Positions 27,511 to 36,990 of a stretch of 64,000 nucleotides of DNA are shown here, piece after piece (position 1 is the first letter of the stretch; the number at the start of each line of letters is the position of its first letter). The notes beneath the pieces are model-generated. The model made no database searches. It was not told where the DNA came from and was given only the letters and a program-made list of their open reading frames with translations. Source of the DNA: Saprospiraceae bacterium (lineage in GTDB: Bacteria > Bacteroidota > Bacteroidia > Chitinophagales > Saprospiraceae); the NCBI GenBank assembly GCA_022841745.1, contig JALHQW010000002.1:173377-237376 (forward strand), given 5' to 3'. The position numbers and the translations under genes were made by a program.

Positions 27511-30500
27511 TTAAAGGTCTTCCGTCCTTACTTCACATGCACGCTGTACTTCCTGAACCGTCGCAGGGGCGTCAAACTGGAACAGTTTATCAAGCCCCCG
27601 CTCGACCCGGGATGCCCGAATCGCCGCCTTGATGGCGAAGAAAACGCTATTGGCAAGTACCAACGGAGGTTCGCCAACTTCTTTTGCAGAAAAGATTTCA
27701 TTGGTATCCTCCGGAATCATTGCGACTGATTTGTCTCCCCTTGGGAACAGGTAGGTGTTCATCTTCAACGGTATCGTCGTCACTGCCGGGATTTTGTATC
27801 GCCAAGTGTTCGTGGTATTGAGTCGTCCCTTGTGCTCGCCGTCGGGCTCCGTGACCAATTTCTCGGTCATGAGGTAGCCGATGCCCTGTACGAAGGCTCC
27901 TTCCACTTGGCCAATATCTATGGCAGGGTTCAAGCTCCAGCCCATGTCGTAGATAATGTCAGAACTGATGATTTTGACCTCCCCGGTGAGCACGTCAACT
28001 TCTGCCACGGAGCAGGCTGCGGAATAGGTAAAGCCAACAAATGAATCAACCCCCCCGCCAAGCACGGCTTTTTCGTCTATGGCAATGCCGGGTATATCAG
28101 GTTGCTCCGCCATAGGCTTAAAATGCATGGCAGGCACCTGCACTTCGCCGCCTTTTATATTTGCCGTAAAGGTAGCAACGAGGCTCACACGCATTTGAGA
28201 AGCCAAATTGGTCAGGTTCTGCCAGATGGTGGACTTGTTGCCCCTGCCATCCGTGACACTCGTGGCCCATCCCTTGCCCACGCCAGCGCCGTAGTTCCAG
28301 AAATCAATATTCCTGGCCTTGCACCAGTCATCCCCATTTTCCTTCAACATCCGGTAGCCGAACTCCATCAGGCGCTCCCGCAATACCTGGCAAGTTTGCT
28401 TCACGGCTTCGCAAGAATAGGGCGTACCAGCCGAGGCGCCCGTGCTGGTCGGGTTCGGCGTCACGGCGGTGTTGACCTCCCCGATATAGATCATTTCCAT
28501 CGGCAAACCCAGCACATAAGCCGCCACCTGTTCTGCTTGGGTGGCCAGCCCTTGACCTATTTCAACCCCCCCTTGGTGTACCACGATGGTGCCATCGCTG
28601 GGGTTGACGACCACAATGGCGGTGGACTGTTCCAACAAAAGGAGGTTGTAGCCAGAGCCGTATTTGACCGGAATCATGGCAATGCCCCTTTTCCGCCATT
28701 TATTGTCACGGTTGAACTGCTCGACTTCCAGGTATTTCTTCTCAAATTCCGAGACCTCCTTTGCGTAGGCCCAAACCTGTTTCATGTAGCAGTAAGACAG
28801 TGCCTGTCCAAACGGGGTGACGTCGCCCCGGTCGTAGAGGTTCATCTCCCGCACATCCTCTGGCCGCATGCCGATGGAAATGGCTGCGTCGTCAATCGCA
28901 TTTTCCACGATGTTCTTGCCCTGCACGTCGCCAAAAGACCGCATGGCAGTGTTGGGGGCCGTGTTCGTCCTGCATACATCAATTTGGCTGGCGAAATTGG
29001 CGATGCGATAAGCGTTGTCCGTGCGCAATTGCACACAGTTCGATACCACAAACGAGCAGTCGTAGAACGCCCCGCCGTCTCCCCACATGTTCAATTGGAA
29101 GCCGTGAAGGATGCCCTTGGCCGCTGGGTTCCCAGATCCATTGTCAATGGCGATTTTGTATTCTCCGTAATAGGCGTGGCGCTTGCCAATCATGGCAGTG
29201 TCCTCATCCCTTGGCATGGCGAGGCGCACCGGCCGCTTGGTCGCTTTCGCTGCCACAGCGGTTGGTCCAGCTATGAAACGGGTTGGCTCCGTCTTGCCGC
29301 CAAAGCCCCCACCAACATAGGTGACCTTTACCTCGACATGGTTGCGCTGTACGCCCAATGCCATGGCGACGGTATCGTGCATTCCTCCAGGGCTTTGCAC
29401 CGAGGGCCTGACGACCATCCGGCCTTCATCCACAGGGATGGCGATGCAAGCTTGCGTCTCCATGTAAAAATGCGCTTGGCCACCACAAAGCTGCGAGGAC
29501 TCCACGACCGTGCAAGGTGCCGAACTGACCGTGGCCGTGCGGGTAACAATGGGCAACTCCCGTCGCAATACGCTGGGCACTGTTGGCATATCGCCACCCG
29601 CCCAATCAAACTGGCTGCCAGGGCGGACTATCCGCCAGATATGCGACACAAATGTTGCTGAAGTTGGCGCATCAGGGAAGATGCTGCCTTTCTTGATGGC
29701 ATCCAGTAGGTTGAAAATAGGCTCGCCCCACTTGCCCACCCATGGGGCCCCCAAATCGGTATAGGCCACACATTCTGCCGTTACATAAGCGGCAATGCGA
29801 ATGGCCTCCTCTTGGTTCTCTGCAAGCACCATCGCAATGGACTGCCCTACATAGCTTATCATCTTCTCCGCAAAAAGCGGCTGGTCGGACCCCATGCCCT
29901 GTAGGTTGACCCCGCCGTTTTTTATGTTTTCATGGGTAATAAGGTCGGTAAACGATGGGAAGCACTGCTTTAGGTGCCTGCGCAAAAGCTCTGCTGAAAT
30001 GTGCTTATCATGTCCAGGCTTCACAAAATGATAGTTCTTGAGGGCATGGCGTGACTGCACAAATGCGCCGTTAAGGGTGCGTGATGGCACGGGGAGTTCC
30101 TGCGTGTAGTGTATCTGCCCCGATGTTTGGTACATCGCCGTGACCTTGATGACGGGCTGCGCAACGGGTGCCTTCCATGCCTGTGTCGAGTAGGTTTGCG
30201 TTCCATCGCTCACTGGCCAATTGCCCCATTGCACCTCACCGGAAGACACCAGGTTTTCCGGTATTGCTACCCCTTTTGCCATCAAGGCGTTGACGACGGC
30301 CTTGTATAAAAACGATACTGCCAGCTGTGTGCGGTATTCAGCGGTGAATCCTTCGTCTGGCACTTCCTTCATCCGATCCGTCCAAAGGGCAAGCTCGGCG
30401 GAGACCTCATTGCTCAAAATGGTAGAAAGCTCGGCAATATTGGCCAACGAAAGTTCCGTGCCGTTCATGGCTTTTTCCGTTAGGACGGCCCGCCAAGGAT

Positions 30501-32136
30501 AGGGCGCTATGGCCCCAAAAACGAGGTTTGCGGATTGAATCTTGACTCCCTGTGAAAATTTGAACTGCGTCGTCGCATTGACAATACTGTGGGCGTTCAC
30601 TTCACGGAGTGCTACTTTTTGCGCCAGCACCACGTCATTGGGGCCACCCAATGGAATGGCATACGAGGCTATCACGATGCGGTCGGCCAGCGTTCGGTCT
30701 TTTATCGCCGCTTGGACGAGTTGCTCCGCAATCAATTTCTTCTCATCGAATGCCCCTTTGCTGTTCAATTCAAAGTACCGGATTTCAGCACCAACTGCAA
30801 ACAACACGGTAAACAAATCGGATGGGAACGGCTCTCCCGTGCCCTTGGGTATGTGCCGGAGCACCAGCATCGTGTTGCCGCCCAATGAGGCAGCGTTGCG
30901 AACGATGCGGCCTGCCGTGCGGCGGGCCATAAAGTCCAATGCCTCCAAAACAGCGCGCTGCGCTGTACCCTTACCGTGGTCGAGGTTCCATTTTTTCAAT
31001 GCTTTGGTGAGCATTTCAATAAAATCGTTGTACGTCGTCCCGGACGATACGATGACCTTGTTGTCCCGAACCCCGTTGGCAATGTTCAGCTCCGGCAGGA
31101 ACCGTATATCTATATAGTGGGTGTTTTCGTTGTATTCCGCTTTGTAAATGCCGTACGAGGTATTGCCATGAACCAGCCTCGTGTTTTTGGACGGCCCGCT
31201 TTTCATGGCCGCCGCCAGGGCCGCCATGCTGTCCGGCGTCGTCCACCGCCCTGTCGTGATGCCCGATGCACCGCTTTTGGCTTTAGGTGGGAACGGGATG
31301 GTCACGGAACCGGGAAGCTGTGCAGCAGAGCCACTGTCCTCGACACAGGGCATCCGGTTTGCTTCGTCCTTCTTAGTCCAGTTCGAGGCAAACGTTTTCA
31401 TGCCAGTGAGGATGGACCTATAGCCTGTGCATCGGCATAAATTGCCATCAAATGCATCTTCAATTTCCTTTTTGGTGGCCTTGGGATTGTTGGCGATGAA
31501 CTCGGACATGTTCATGACAAAGCCTACGCTGCAATAGCCACATTGGCTGCCATTGTTGAGGGCCAATTGGTAGGCAACGGGGTTCATGCCGTCGTGTGTG
31601 TGTTCCGATGGGTGGTCGGCCACTTGGGGAATGACCTTCACCAGCGAACTTGCGGCCAACTTCTTGGGGCCTGCGTCAATTGCTGCCTCGGCTGTTGGAC
31701 GAATTGCTGCGCCAACTTCGGCTAAGACCGATTTTCGTTTTTTCTCCAGCAATTGCTGCGCCTTCAAAAAAACCGGCGAATGGTGCTGGTCAAGGGGTGC
31801 GCCGCTACGGGTTGCACTGGGCCGGTAAACCATATAGGTGGGGTTAGGCTTGCGGGCAGCACCAGTGCCTTCTACGGTGGTGACCACCAGCCCGTCCAAG
31901 GCACAGACAGGGCGCAGGCAAGAGTTGATGGCACGGTGTTCGGGCTTGCCTTGCTCCTCGTCCCAATGGGAAAGTATAACGGTACACCCACCGCAGCCGC
32001 CTTGGCCGCAGGGCTTTTTTGGACCAGCAAGTCCGACTTCGGGCGATCTCAGGTAATCAATAAGGAGAAGGTCAGGAGAAGGGTCTTCTATAGAGACAGG
32101 CCTCCCATTGAGGAAGAATTCAACATTGTTTTTCAT
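27511..32136 (-). CDS. Single-chain xanthine dehydrogenase-like molybdenum hydroxylase
   Basis: 1541 residues. N-terminal [2Fe-2S] domain with Cys43, Cys48 and Cys51 (CGQGGCGGCTV) and INSCLRP; second [2Fe-2S] domain with CGYCSVGFV and LCRCTGYRS; FAD domain (VHGNTSYGIYKAEY, NAASLGGNTMLVL); then the two-part molybdopterin region with TYVGGGFGGKTEPTRF and the catalytic Glu segment KEVGEPPLVLAN near the C-terminus. Domain order is that of eukaryotic xanthine dehydrogenase; bacterial enzymes more often split into two or three subunits. It hydroxylates purines or aldehydes, but the substrate is uncertain. No signal peptide. An XdhC-type maturation factor is not in the window. The cytochrome lipoprotein follows downstream. 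Confidence 0.9.
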   Translation of the reverse strand: MKNNVEFFLNGRPVSIEDPSPDLLLIDYLRSPEVGLAGPKKPCGQGGCGGCTVILSHWDEEQGKPEHRAINSCLRPVCALDGLVVTTVEGTGAARKPNPTYMVYRPSATRSGAPLDQHHSPVFLKAQQLLEKKRKSVLAEVGAAIRPTAEAAIDAGPKKLAASSLVKVIPQVADHPSEHTHDGMNPVAYQLALNNGSQCGYCSVGFVMNMSEFIANNPKATKKEIEDAFDGNLCRCTGYRSILTGMKTFASNWTKKDEANRMPCVEDSGSAAQLPGSVTIPFPPKAKSGASGITTGRWTTPDSMAALAAAMKSGPSKNTRLVHGNTSYGIYKAEYNENTHYIDIRFLPELNIANGVRDNKVIVSSGTTYNDFIEMLTKALKKWNLDHGKGTAQRAVLEALDFMARRTAGRIVRNAASLGGNTMLVLRHIPKGTGEPFPSDLFTVLFAVGAEIRYFELNSKGAFDEKKLIAEQLVQAAIKDRTLADRIVIASYAIPLGGPNDVVLAQKVALREVNAHSIVNATTQFKFSQGVKIQSANLVFGAIAPYPWRAVLTEKAMNGTELSLANIAELSTILSNEVSAELALWTDRMKEVPDEGFTAEYRTQLAVSFLYKAVVNALMAKGVAIPENLVSSGEVQWGNWPVSDGTQTYSTQAWKAPVAQPVIKVTAMYQTSGQIHYTQELPVPSRTLNGAFVQSRHALKNYHFVKPGHDKHISAELLRRHLKQCFPSFTDLITHENIKNGGVNLQGMGSDQPLFAEKMISYVGQSIAMVLAENQEEAIRIAAYVTAECVAYTDLGAPWVGKWGEPIFNLLDAIKKGSIFPDAPTSATFVSHIWRIVRPGSQFDWAGGDMPTVPSVLRRELPIVTRTATVSSAPCTVVESSQLCGGQAHFYMETQACIAIPVDEGRMVVRPSVQSPGGMHDTVAMALGVQRNHVEVKVTYVGGGFGGKTEPTRFIAGPTAVAAKATKRPVRLAMPRDEDTAMIGKRHAYYGEYKIAIDNGSGNPAAKGILHGFQLNMWGDGGAFYDCSFVVSNCVQLRTDNAYRIANFASQIDVCRTNTAPNTAMRSFGDVQGKNIVENAIDDAAISIGMRPEDVREMNLYDRGDVTPFGQALSYCYMKQVWAYAKEVSEFEKKYLEVEQFNRDNKWRKRGIAMIPVKYGSGYNLLLLEQSTAIVVVNPSDGTIVVHQGGVEIGQGLATQAEQVAAYVLGLPMEMIYIGEVNTAVTPNPTSTGASAGTPYSCEAVKQTCQVLRERLMEFGYRMLKENGDDWCKARNIDFWNYGAGVGKGWATSVTDGRGNKSTIWQNLTNLASQMRVSLVATFTANIKGGEVQVPAMHFKPMAEQPDIPGIAIDEKAVLGGGVDSFVGFTYSAACSVAEVDVLTGEVKIISSDIIYDMGWSLNPAIDIGQVEGAFVQGIGYLMTEKLVTEPDGEHKGRLNTTNTWRYKIPAVTTIPLKMNTYLFPRGDKSVAMIPEDTNEIFSAKEVGEPPLVLANSVFFAIKAAIRASRVERGLDKLFQFDAPATVQEVQRACEVRTEDL

Positions 32137-32568
32137 TTGGTTTGTGAATTTTGTGTTTTTATCAAATTAAAATGATTCGGCACTCATTCAATCAAAAATA
32201 GCGAATCTTACTTGTTTCGTGCTCCTCAACTGTCAAAATATCGTTTTGATGTTCTGCCGACTTCCAAATTAAATGAGTGTCCTTCAAATTTTGGCGAAAA
32301 TTATGTTAAGAAAAGAATATCACAAAATATTTTTTAAAAATGTTTCAAAAACCTAAAGTATCAGGTTGTTATCTTCCAAAAATGAGGATGCTTGGCCTTG
32401 GCGCATGTTCAGCGGGAAGGTGTGGCCGCCCATCCTCGGTTCGATGGAGATGCTGTAGGAATTGAAGCGGTACGATGAGGAAAAGCCGCAAATCGGTGCG
32501 TAAAGCAACGATTGTTGAATATACTTGTCCATGAAGCACGTTAGCCTTGAAATCCAATTCAAACAATA
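32137..32568. other. AT-rich gap with possible outer-membrane-protein remnant
   Basis: The 430-bp region between the molybdoenzyme and the serine hydrolase is AT-rich on the left. On the minus strand, 32353-32577 reads CGFSSSYRFNSYSISIEPRM then GGHTFPLNMRQGQASSF, which resembles barrel-type sequence but has no start or partner. No confident gene is called. Confidence 0.3.
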
Positions 32569-32580
32569 GTGCAACAAAAA

Positions 32581-33759
32581 ATGATGAAATTCCCAGCCCT
32601 TGCCTTTCTATTGGCAACCATGCTTTGCTCCCCGGACCTGACAGGGCAAAATGCAGCAACCGCTGCCAAAACCGCTATTGACAGCATCATCGAAAAGAAA
32701 ATGCTGGAAACCGGGATAGTTGGGGCCGGGGCGGCCATCATCATTGATAAAAAACTGGTCTGGTCAAACGGCTATGGCTATACCGACCGGGAAAGCAAAA
32801 CGCCTTTTACTGCTTCAACGCTCATGAACATTGGTTCTATCGCCAAGACGTTTACGGGTGCCTGCATGATGAAGGCGTTGGAGGAAGGCAAGGTGTCGCT
32901 CGACGAGGACATCAACGCCTATTTGCCGTTTAAAATCGTCAACCCTTATTACCCCAATGCCAAAATCACCTTGCGGCATTTGGCCACGCATACATCGGGC
33001 CTGGCCGACCGTTATCCTTTTTATTCCGACAGCACCTATTATTATGGAGGTGCCAAACCTGAGCCGTTGGGCGAGTTTTTGAGGAGCTATTTCTTGCAGG
33101 GCGGCAAGCATTATTCAAAGGCGAATTTTTTGGATAAAAAGCCCGGCACCTACCGGGAGTATTCCAATATCGGGGCTGGTCTGGCTGGCTATATTGTGGA
33201 GCTGAGAACAGGCAAAAAACTGAACGAATACAGCAAGCAGCATATATTCGGCCCGCTTGGGATGCCCGCTTCTGGTTGGTTTTTGTCGGAAATAAACACC
33301 GGCAACCACAGCAAATTATACAATAAAGCGGGTGGCAGCATTGTCCCAATCCCGTGGTACGAAGGTACGACCTACCCGGACGGCGGCGTGCGGACTTCTG
33401 TGCTCGAACTGTCGAAGTTTTTCATTGCACTATTGAACGACGGCAAATACCAGCGTGCCCGGATATTGAAAAAAAAGACCGCCCAAGAAATGCTCCGGTT
33501 CCAGCACGATGCTGCCAACAAGCCCGAAAACGTGAAATTGGAGAAGCTCAATTCAGGCTTGTTTTGGGCGACCAAAATGGGGGCCACCCGTATCGGCCAC
33601 AATGGCTCCGACCCCGGCGTCAGAACCTTCATGCTTTCTGATTTGACCAAGGAGGTTGGGGTGATTTTGTTCTTCAACACGTCCCTCACAGAAGAGGAGG
33701 AAGGCAAATATTTCGAATTTTATGACGAGCTGTACAAATATGCTTTGACCATAAAATAA
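32581..33759 (+). CDS. Serine hydrolase (beta-lactamase class C family)
   Basis: 392 residues from ATG at 32581 (an upstream GTG at 32569 is also possible), with a signal peptide MMKFPALAFLLATMLCS. S-x-x-K appears in MNIGSIAKTFTGACMM, Y-x-N in YREYSNIGAGLAGY, and an HNG-type third box in RIGHNGSDPGVRTF. It is shorter than the enzyme at 11351-12793 and lacks its TPR tail. It should be a periplasmic or surface peptidase/esterase. It is 23 bp upstream of the methyltransferase gene on the same strand, so the two are probably co-transcribed, though no functional link is evident. Confidence 0.85.
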   Translation: MMKFPALAFLLATMLCSPDLTGQNAATAAKTAIDSIIEKKMLETGIVGAGAAIIIDKKLVWSNGYGYTDRESKTPFTASTLMNIGSIAKTFTGACMMKALEEGKVSLDEDINAYLPFKIVNPYYPNAKITLRHLATHTSGLADRYPFYSDSTYYYGGAKPEPLGEFLRSYFLQGGKHYSKANFLDKKPGTYREYSNIGAGLAGYIVELRTGKKLNEYSKQHIFGPLGMPASGWFLSEINTGNHSKLYNKAGGSIVPIPWYEGTTYPDGGVRTSVLELSKFFIALLNDGKYQRARILKKKTAQEMLRFQHDAANKPENVKLEKLNSGLFWATKMGATRIGHNGSDPGVRTFMLSDLTKEVGVILFFNTSLTEEEEGKYFEFYDELYKYALTIK

Positions 33760-33782
33760 CGAGCAAATTCCGCTAACTAAAC

Positions 33783-34499
33783 ATGGATTCCATCCAACAA
33801 AAAATCATCGCTGCTTACGAGCAATTGGCCGAAAGCTACAACCGCCTGATTGACCACAAGCCGCACAATGCCTACTACGACAGGCCCAACACGCTGGCAT
33901 TGCTGCCGGAAGTAGAGGGCAAGTCCATCCTTGATGCAGCCTGTGGGCCGGGGAAGTATGCCGAAATCCTGCTGGAAAGGGGCGCTACGGTAACGGGCTT
34001 CGACATCAGCCCGAAGATGGTCGAACTGGCCAAGGAGCGGAACGGGGGGCAGGGGAATTTCTTCGTGCATGACCTTTCCAAGCCGTTTGAAACGCTCCCC
34101 GACGAGTCCTTCGACATCGTGCTGTGTGCCCTCGCATTGCAGTACGTCCACGACTGGACATTGACCATCCGGGAATTCCACCGGGTATTGAAACCCCAAG
34201 GCAGCTTGGTCATCTCCACGGAGCATCCGTTTTTTGATTTCAATTTCTTCAAGGCCACCAATTATTTCCAGACCGAGCCTGTCAAATGCACCTGGAAGGG
34301 CTTTGGTACGCCCGTGGAAGTGAACAGCTACCGTAGGCCGCTAATTGCCTGCATTTCGCCCATTACTGAGAATGGTTTTTACCTCGATAAATTGGTTGAA
34401 CCGCTTCCCACAGCGGAATTCGAAAGGCTCGACCCCCGGCATTTTAAGGAACTCAGTGAATTTCCTTCGTTTTTGTGTGTAAGGGCGGTGAAGCGGTAA
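33783..34499 (+). CDS. Class I SAM-dependent methyltransferase
   Basis: 238 residues. Motif I is ILDAACGPGKYAEILLERG, with the acidic ribose-binding end of strand 2 in VTGFDISPKMVELAKE, then FDIVLCALALQYVHDW and FHRVLKPQGSLVIST: a Methyltransf_11/UbiE-like small-molecule enzyme. The C-terminal half (FGTPVEVNSYRRPL) presumably selects substrate. It follows the serine hydrolase by 23 bp. The substrate is unknown. Confidence 0.85.
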   Translation: MDSIQQKIIAAYEQLAESYNRLIDHKPHNAYYDRPNTLALLPEVEGKSILDAACGPGKYAEILLERGATVTGFDISPKMVELAKERNGGQGNFFVHDLSKPFETLPDESFDIVLCALALQYVHDWTLTIREFHRVLKPQGSLVISTEHPFFDFNFFKATNYFQTEPVKCTWKGFGTPVEVNSYRRPLIACISPITENGFYLDKLVEPLPTAEFERLDPRHFKELSEFPSFLCVRAVKR

Positions 34500-34723
34500 G
34501 GGATGTATGGGTTATGCGGGGCGGTATGTTTTTTTTGGGTAAGGTGCAATGAGTAGTGCGGTAGCACCAAACACTCGCCAAGCCCCAGTTCTTCAGCCCT
34601 CGGTAAAAAACAAAACTTGGGTCACCCAACCAACACTTCCAACGAAAAAATGCATATCTATCAAAAACGACTGCCGACCAAGCCCATTTTTTAGCAAATT
34701 TGCGGAAAATTACCTGACCGCTT

Positions 34724-35320
34724 ATGGCTTACGAATACACCACGGATGAGCAGTCCCTGTTCCAACGGATGAAGGACGGGGACATGGCCGCTTTCCGTGC
34801 CCTGTACGACCGCTACTACAAGTACCTCGTCGTTACAGCCAACAACATCCTCGGCGATGGGGAGGCCGCCCGTGACCTCTCGCAGGACGTGTTCTTCGAC
34901 CTGTGGCGGAAGCGGGAGGAAATCGAGGTGCAGACTTCCCTAAAGGCATACCTCCGCCGCTCGGTCGTGAACAAGACCCTTAACCACATCAAGGCCCGGC
35001 GGCTCGACTATACAGACCCCAGCCAGTTGCCAGAGCGCCCCTCCCCTGCCCTCGACGCGCATTCACGGCTCGAAACCACTGATTTGGAGCAGGTTATACA
35101 TGCCGCCATCGCTGCGCTCCCAGAGCGTTGCCGCATCATCTTCACCCTTTGCCGCCTCGAAAACATGACCCACAAGGAAATTGCGGAGCAGCTCAGCATC
35201 TCCACCAAGACCATCGAAAACCAGATGACCCGTGCCATTGCCAGCCTGCGGGAAGCCGTCGGGCCGCACATAGCACCAGCCCTCTTGGCATGGCTGGTGG
35301 GTGGGGGTGGTTTTTATTGA
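34724..35320 (+). CDS. ECF RNA polymerase sigma factor (FecI-like, Bacteroidota sigma-70 family)
   Basis: 198 residues. Sigma2 region: FRALYDRYYKYLVVTANNIL then ARDLSQDVFFDLWRKRE; sigma4 region: ALPERCRIIFTLCRLENMTH then KEIAEQLSISTKTIENQMTR. The typical Bacteroidota pattern is ECF sigma, FecR, STN-TonB receptor, and exactly that order follows here (35681 and 36991). It should drive transcription of the receptor operon when released by the FecR-type anti-sigma factor. The 360-bp gap to the next gene is unusually long for this cassette and holds repeats. Confidence 0.9.
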   Translation: MAYEYTTDEQSLFQRMKDGDMAAFRALYDRYYKYLVVTANNILGDGEAARDLSQDVFFDLWRKREEIEVQTSLKAYLRRSVVNKTLNHIKARRLDYTDPSQLPERPSPALDAHSRLETTDLEQVIHAAIAALPERCRIIFTLCRLENMTHKEIAEQLSISTKTIENQMTRAIASLREAVGPHIAPALLAWLVGGGGFY

Positions 35321-35379
35321 AAAATAGCTTGCTTGCCATCAGGGCAGCGGCGATGGGTTCTATTTTTTGATATAAGAAG

Positions 35380-35525
35380 TAAGATAGACGATATAAGATT
35401 TCAGATTTATTGGCGATTTTCGGATTGCAGAATTGTGATTTACCAGCGAACCAAAGCATTTTGGGCTTGGCTCGGCCTCCCAAATCTTATATCTGAAATC
35501 GTATATCTTATATCTGAAATCAAAT
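35380..35525. repeat. Inverted/direct copies of an ATCTTATATCTGAAATC-type repeat
   Basis: In the gap between sigma factor and FecR, GATATAAGATTTCAGATTT (from ~35389) is inverted relative to two direct copies of ATCTTATATCTGAAATC around 35495-35520. No gene is seen between 35321 and 35680; this dispersed repeat is what the gap holds. Confidence 0.55.
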
Positions 35526-35680
35526 TCATCGTGGCTATGTAAAACAAATCGCCTCTTTCATTAGGGGAATCGCCCTGCCCGATTGTCTTGGTAGCGACAT
35601 CTTCTCTTGCGCTAGCGCAAGCGGAGGCAGATCGAGCAAAACAAAACCACCAACCCATCACGTTCCGCAATTTTCAGCCT

Positions 35681-36697
35681 ATGAAAGAAGAAACTTACAT
35701 ATCCCTTTTGCAAAAAAAACTCAGCGGCTCGCTGTCGTCCACCGAGCAGTCCGACCTGGACGGCTGGTTGGCACAATCGCCTGACAACCAGCTTATTGCA
35801 ATGTATGTCGAGCAGGTATGGCAGGCCAGCGGCAACTTCAGCCAGCCCGTTGAGGTGGACGAGGACGCCGACTTCGCCAAGCTGGAGCGCCGGATTGCAG
35901 CCGCTGCCGTCTCGGCCAGTCCAAGTGCCAAGGTGGTCGCCATGCGCCCCAAGCGCAATTGGCTGGCCATCGCCGCTGCGGTGACGCTGCTTTTGGCAGC
36001 CCCTTTGGTGCTCCGCAAATTCATGGCCGGGGAACCAGCCCAAGCTGAATTGGCCACTACTAGCACTGCGGCTGCCGCACCCATCGAACTGGCCGATGGC
36101 TCCAAGGTCTGGGTCAACAAGAACTCATCTTTCCGCTACTTCACTGCCAACGAGGGCAAGGAGCGCCGGGTGGTGCTATCCGGCGAGGCTTTCTTTGAAG
36201 TGGCCAAGGACGCCGACCGCCCATTCGTCGTTCAGACCGCCCTCGGCGAAGTGACGGTACTGGGCACCTCCTTCAACGTGAAGGACGACCCTAAAGACCA
36301 GACGCTACAAGTGAACGTGAGCACGGGCAAGGTGCGGCTGCAACCTACTGGTGCCGAGCAACATCTTCTGTTGGTGGCCAATGAGACAGGCATTTTTGAC
36401 CAAACCAAAAACAGTCTCGTCAAATCTGGTGGCGCAGCCAACAACGCCGCCGCCTGGCACACCCAGCGGCTGGTCTTCGAGAATGCCAGTTTTGAAGAGG
36501 CCCTTCGCCAATTGTCGGCTTTGCACGGTGTAAGTTTAACCGCTGACAATGAGCAGGTTAAGCGTTGCACCTTGACCGTCACTTTCGACAGGAAGCCGCT
36601 GAACGAAGCCCTTGAGACATTGGCAACAATGTTTGGGGCAACCGTGGAAAAACTAGCCGAAAACGAGTACCTCGTCAAGGGCGGGCGCTGTGGGTGA
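35681..36697 (+). CDS. FecR family anti-sigma factor / signal transducer
   Basis: 338 residues from ATG at 35681 (MKEETYISLLQKKLSGSL); the longer frame to 35588 starts in repeat DNA. An N-terminal sigma-binding region (EQSDLDGWLAQSPDNQ) is followed by one membrane segment (NWLAIAAAVTLLLAAPLVL), a FecR domain (IELADGSKVWVNKNSSFRYF, GEAFFEVAKDADRPFVV, VTVLGTSFNVK) and a C-terminal DUF4974 region (LVFENASFEEALRQLSALHG). It should sit in the inner membrane, hold the sigma factor at 34724 and respond to the STN domain of the receptor at 36991. Confidence 0.9.
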   Translation: MKEETYISLLQKKLSGSLSSTEQSDLDGWLAQSPDNQLIAMYVEQVWQASGNFSQPVEVDEDADFAKLERRIAAAAVSASPSAKVVAMRPKRNWLAIAAAVTLLLAAPLVLRKFMAGEPAQAELATTSTAAAAPIELADGSKVWVNKNSSFRYFTANEGKERRVVLSGEAFFEVAKDADRPFVVQTALGEVTVLGTSFNVKDDPKDQTLQVNVSTGKVRLQPTGAEQHLLLVANETGIFDQTKNSLVKSGGAANNAAAWHTQRLVFENASFEEALRQLSALHGVSLTADNEQVKRCTLTVTFDRKPLNEALETLATMFGATVEKLAENEYLVKGGRCG

Positions 36698-36827
36698 GCG
36701 GGCAGTACATTGTCGCTAAGACCAAAAGCCATATTCTACGTCAAGTTCGGATAAGAACTCTTGTAATTAATTGATAACCAAACTCTTTTGAAAAATGGAG
36801 TGCGAAAATGGCTATGCAGTCATCCTT

Positions 36828-36891
36828 CGAGAGGGCGGGTTATCAAACCCGCCCGGTGCGGTAAAGGCGGGTTTGATAACCCGCCCTCTCG
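36828..36891. repeat. Nested 26-bp-arm palindrome
   Basis: Arms 36828-36853 and 36866-36891 are perfect reverse complements around a 12-nt loop, and each arm contains its own hairpin (GGCGGGTT-ATCA-AACCCGCC). It lies in the 290-bp gap between fecR-like and receptor genes and could attenuate receptor expression; no T-run follows. Confidence 0.8.
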
Positions 36892-36990
36892 TTTCAAGGC
36901 ACAGCCAGAACTACAACCCCTGTTTTTTCCCAAGAAAGCCAGTTCTGTAATCCAGACCTCACGTTATTCTACACCATTAAAAAGTTCCGA

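Noticed and set aside
28102..29661. 519-residue plus-strand ORF opposite the xanthine-dehydrogenase-like gene
   Set aside because: Shadow of a long GC-rich gene; the minus strand carries all recognisable Fe-S, FAD and molybdopterin motifs.
32353..32577. 74-residue minus-strand gene upstream of the serine hydrolase
   Set aside because: Barrel-like composition only; no start context and it overlaps the serine hydrolase start, so it is noted only as a possible remnant.
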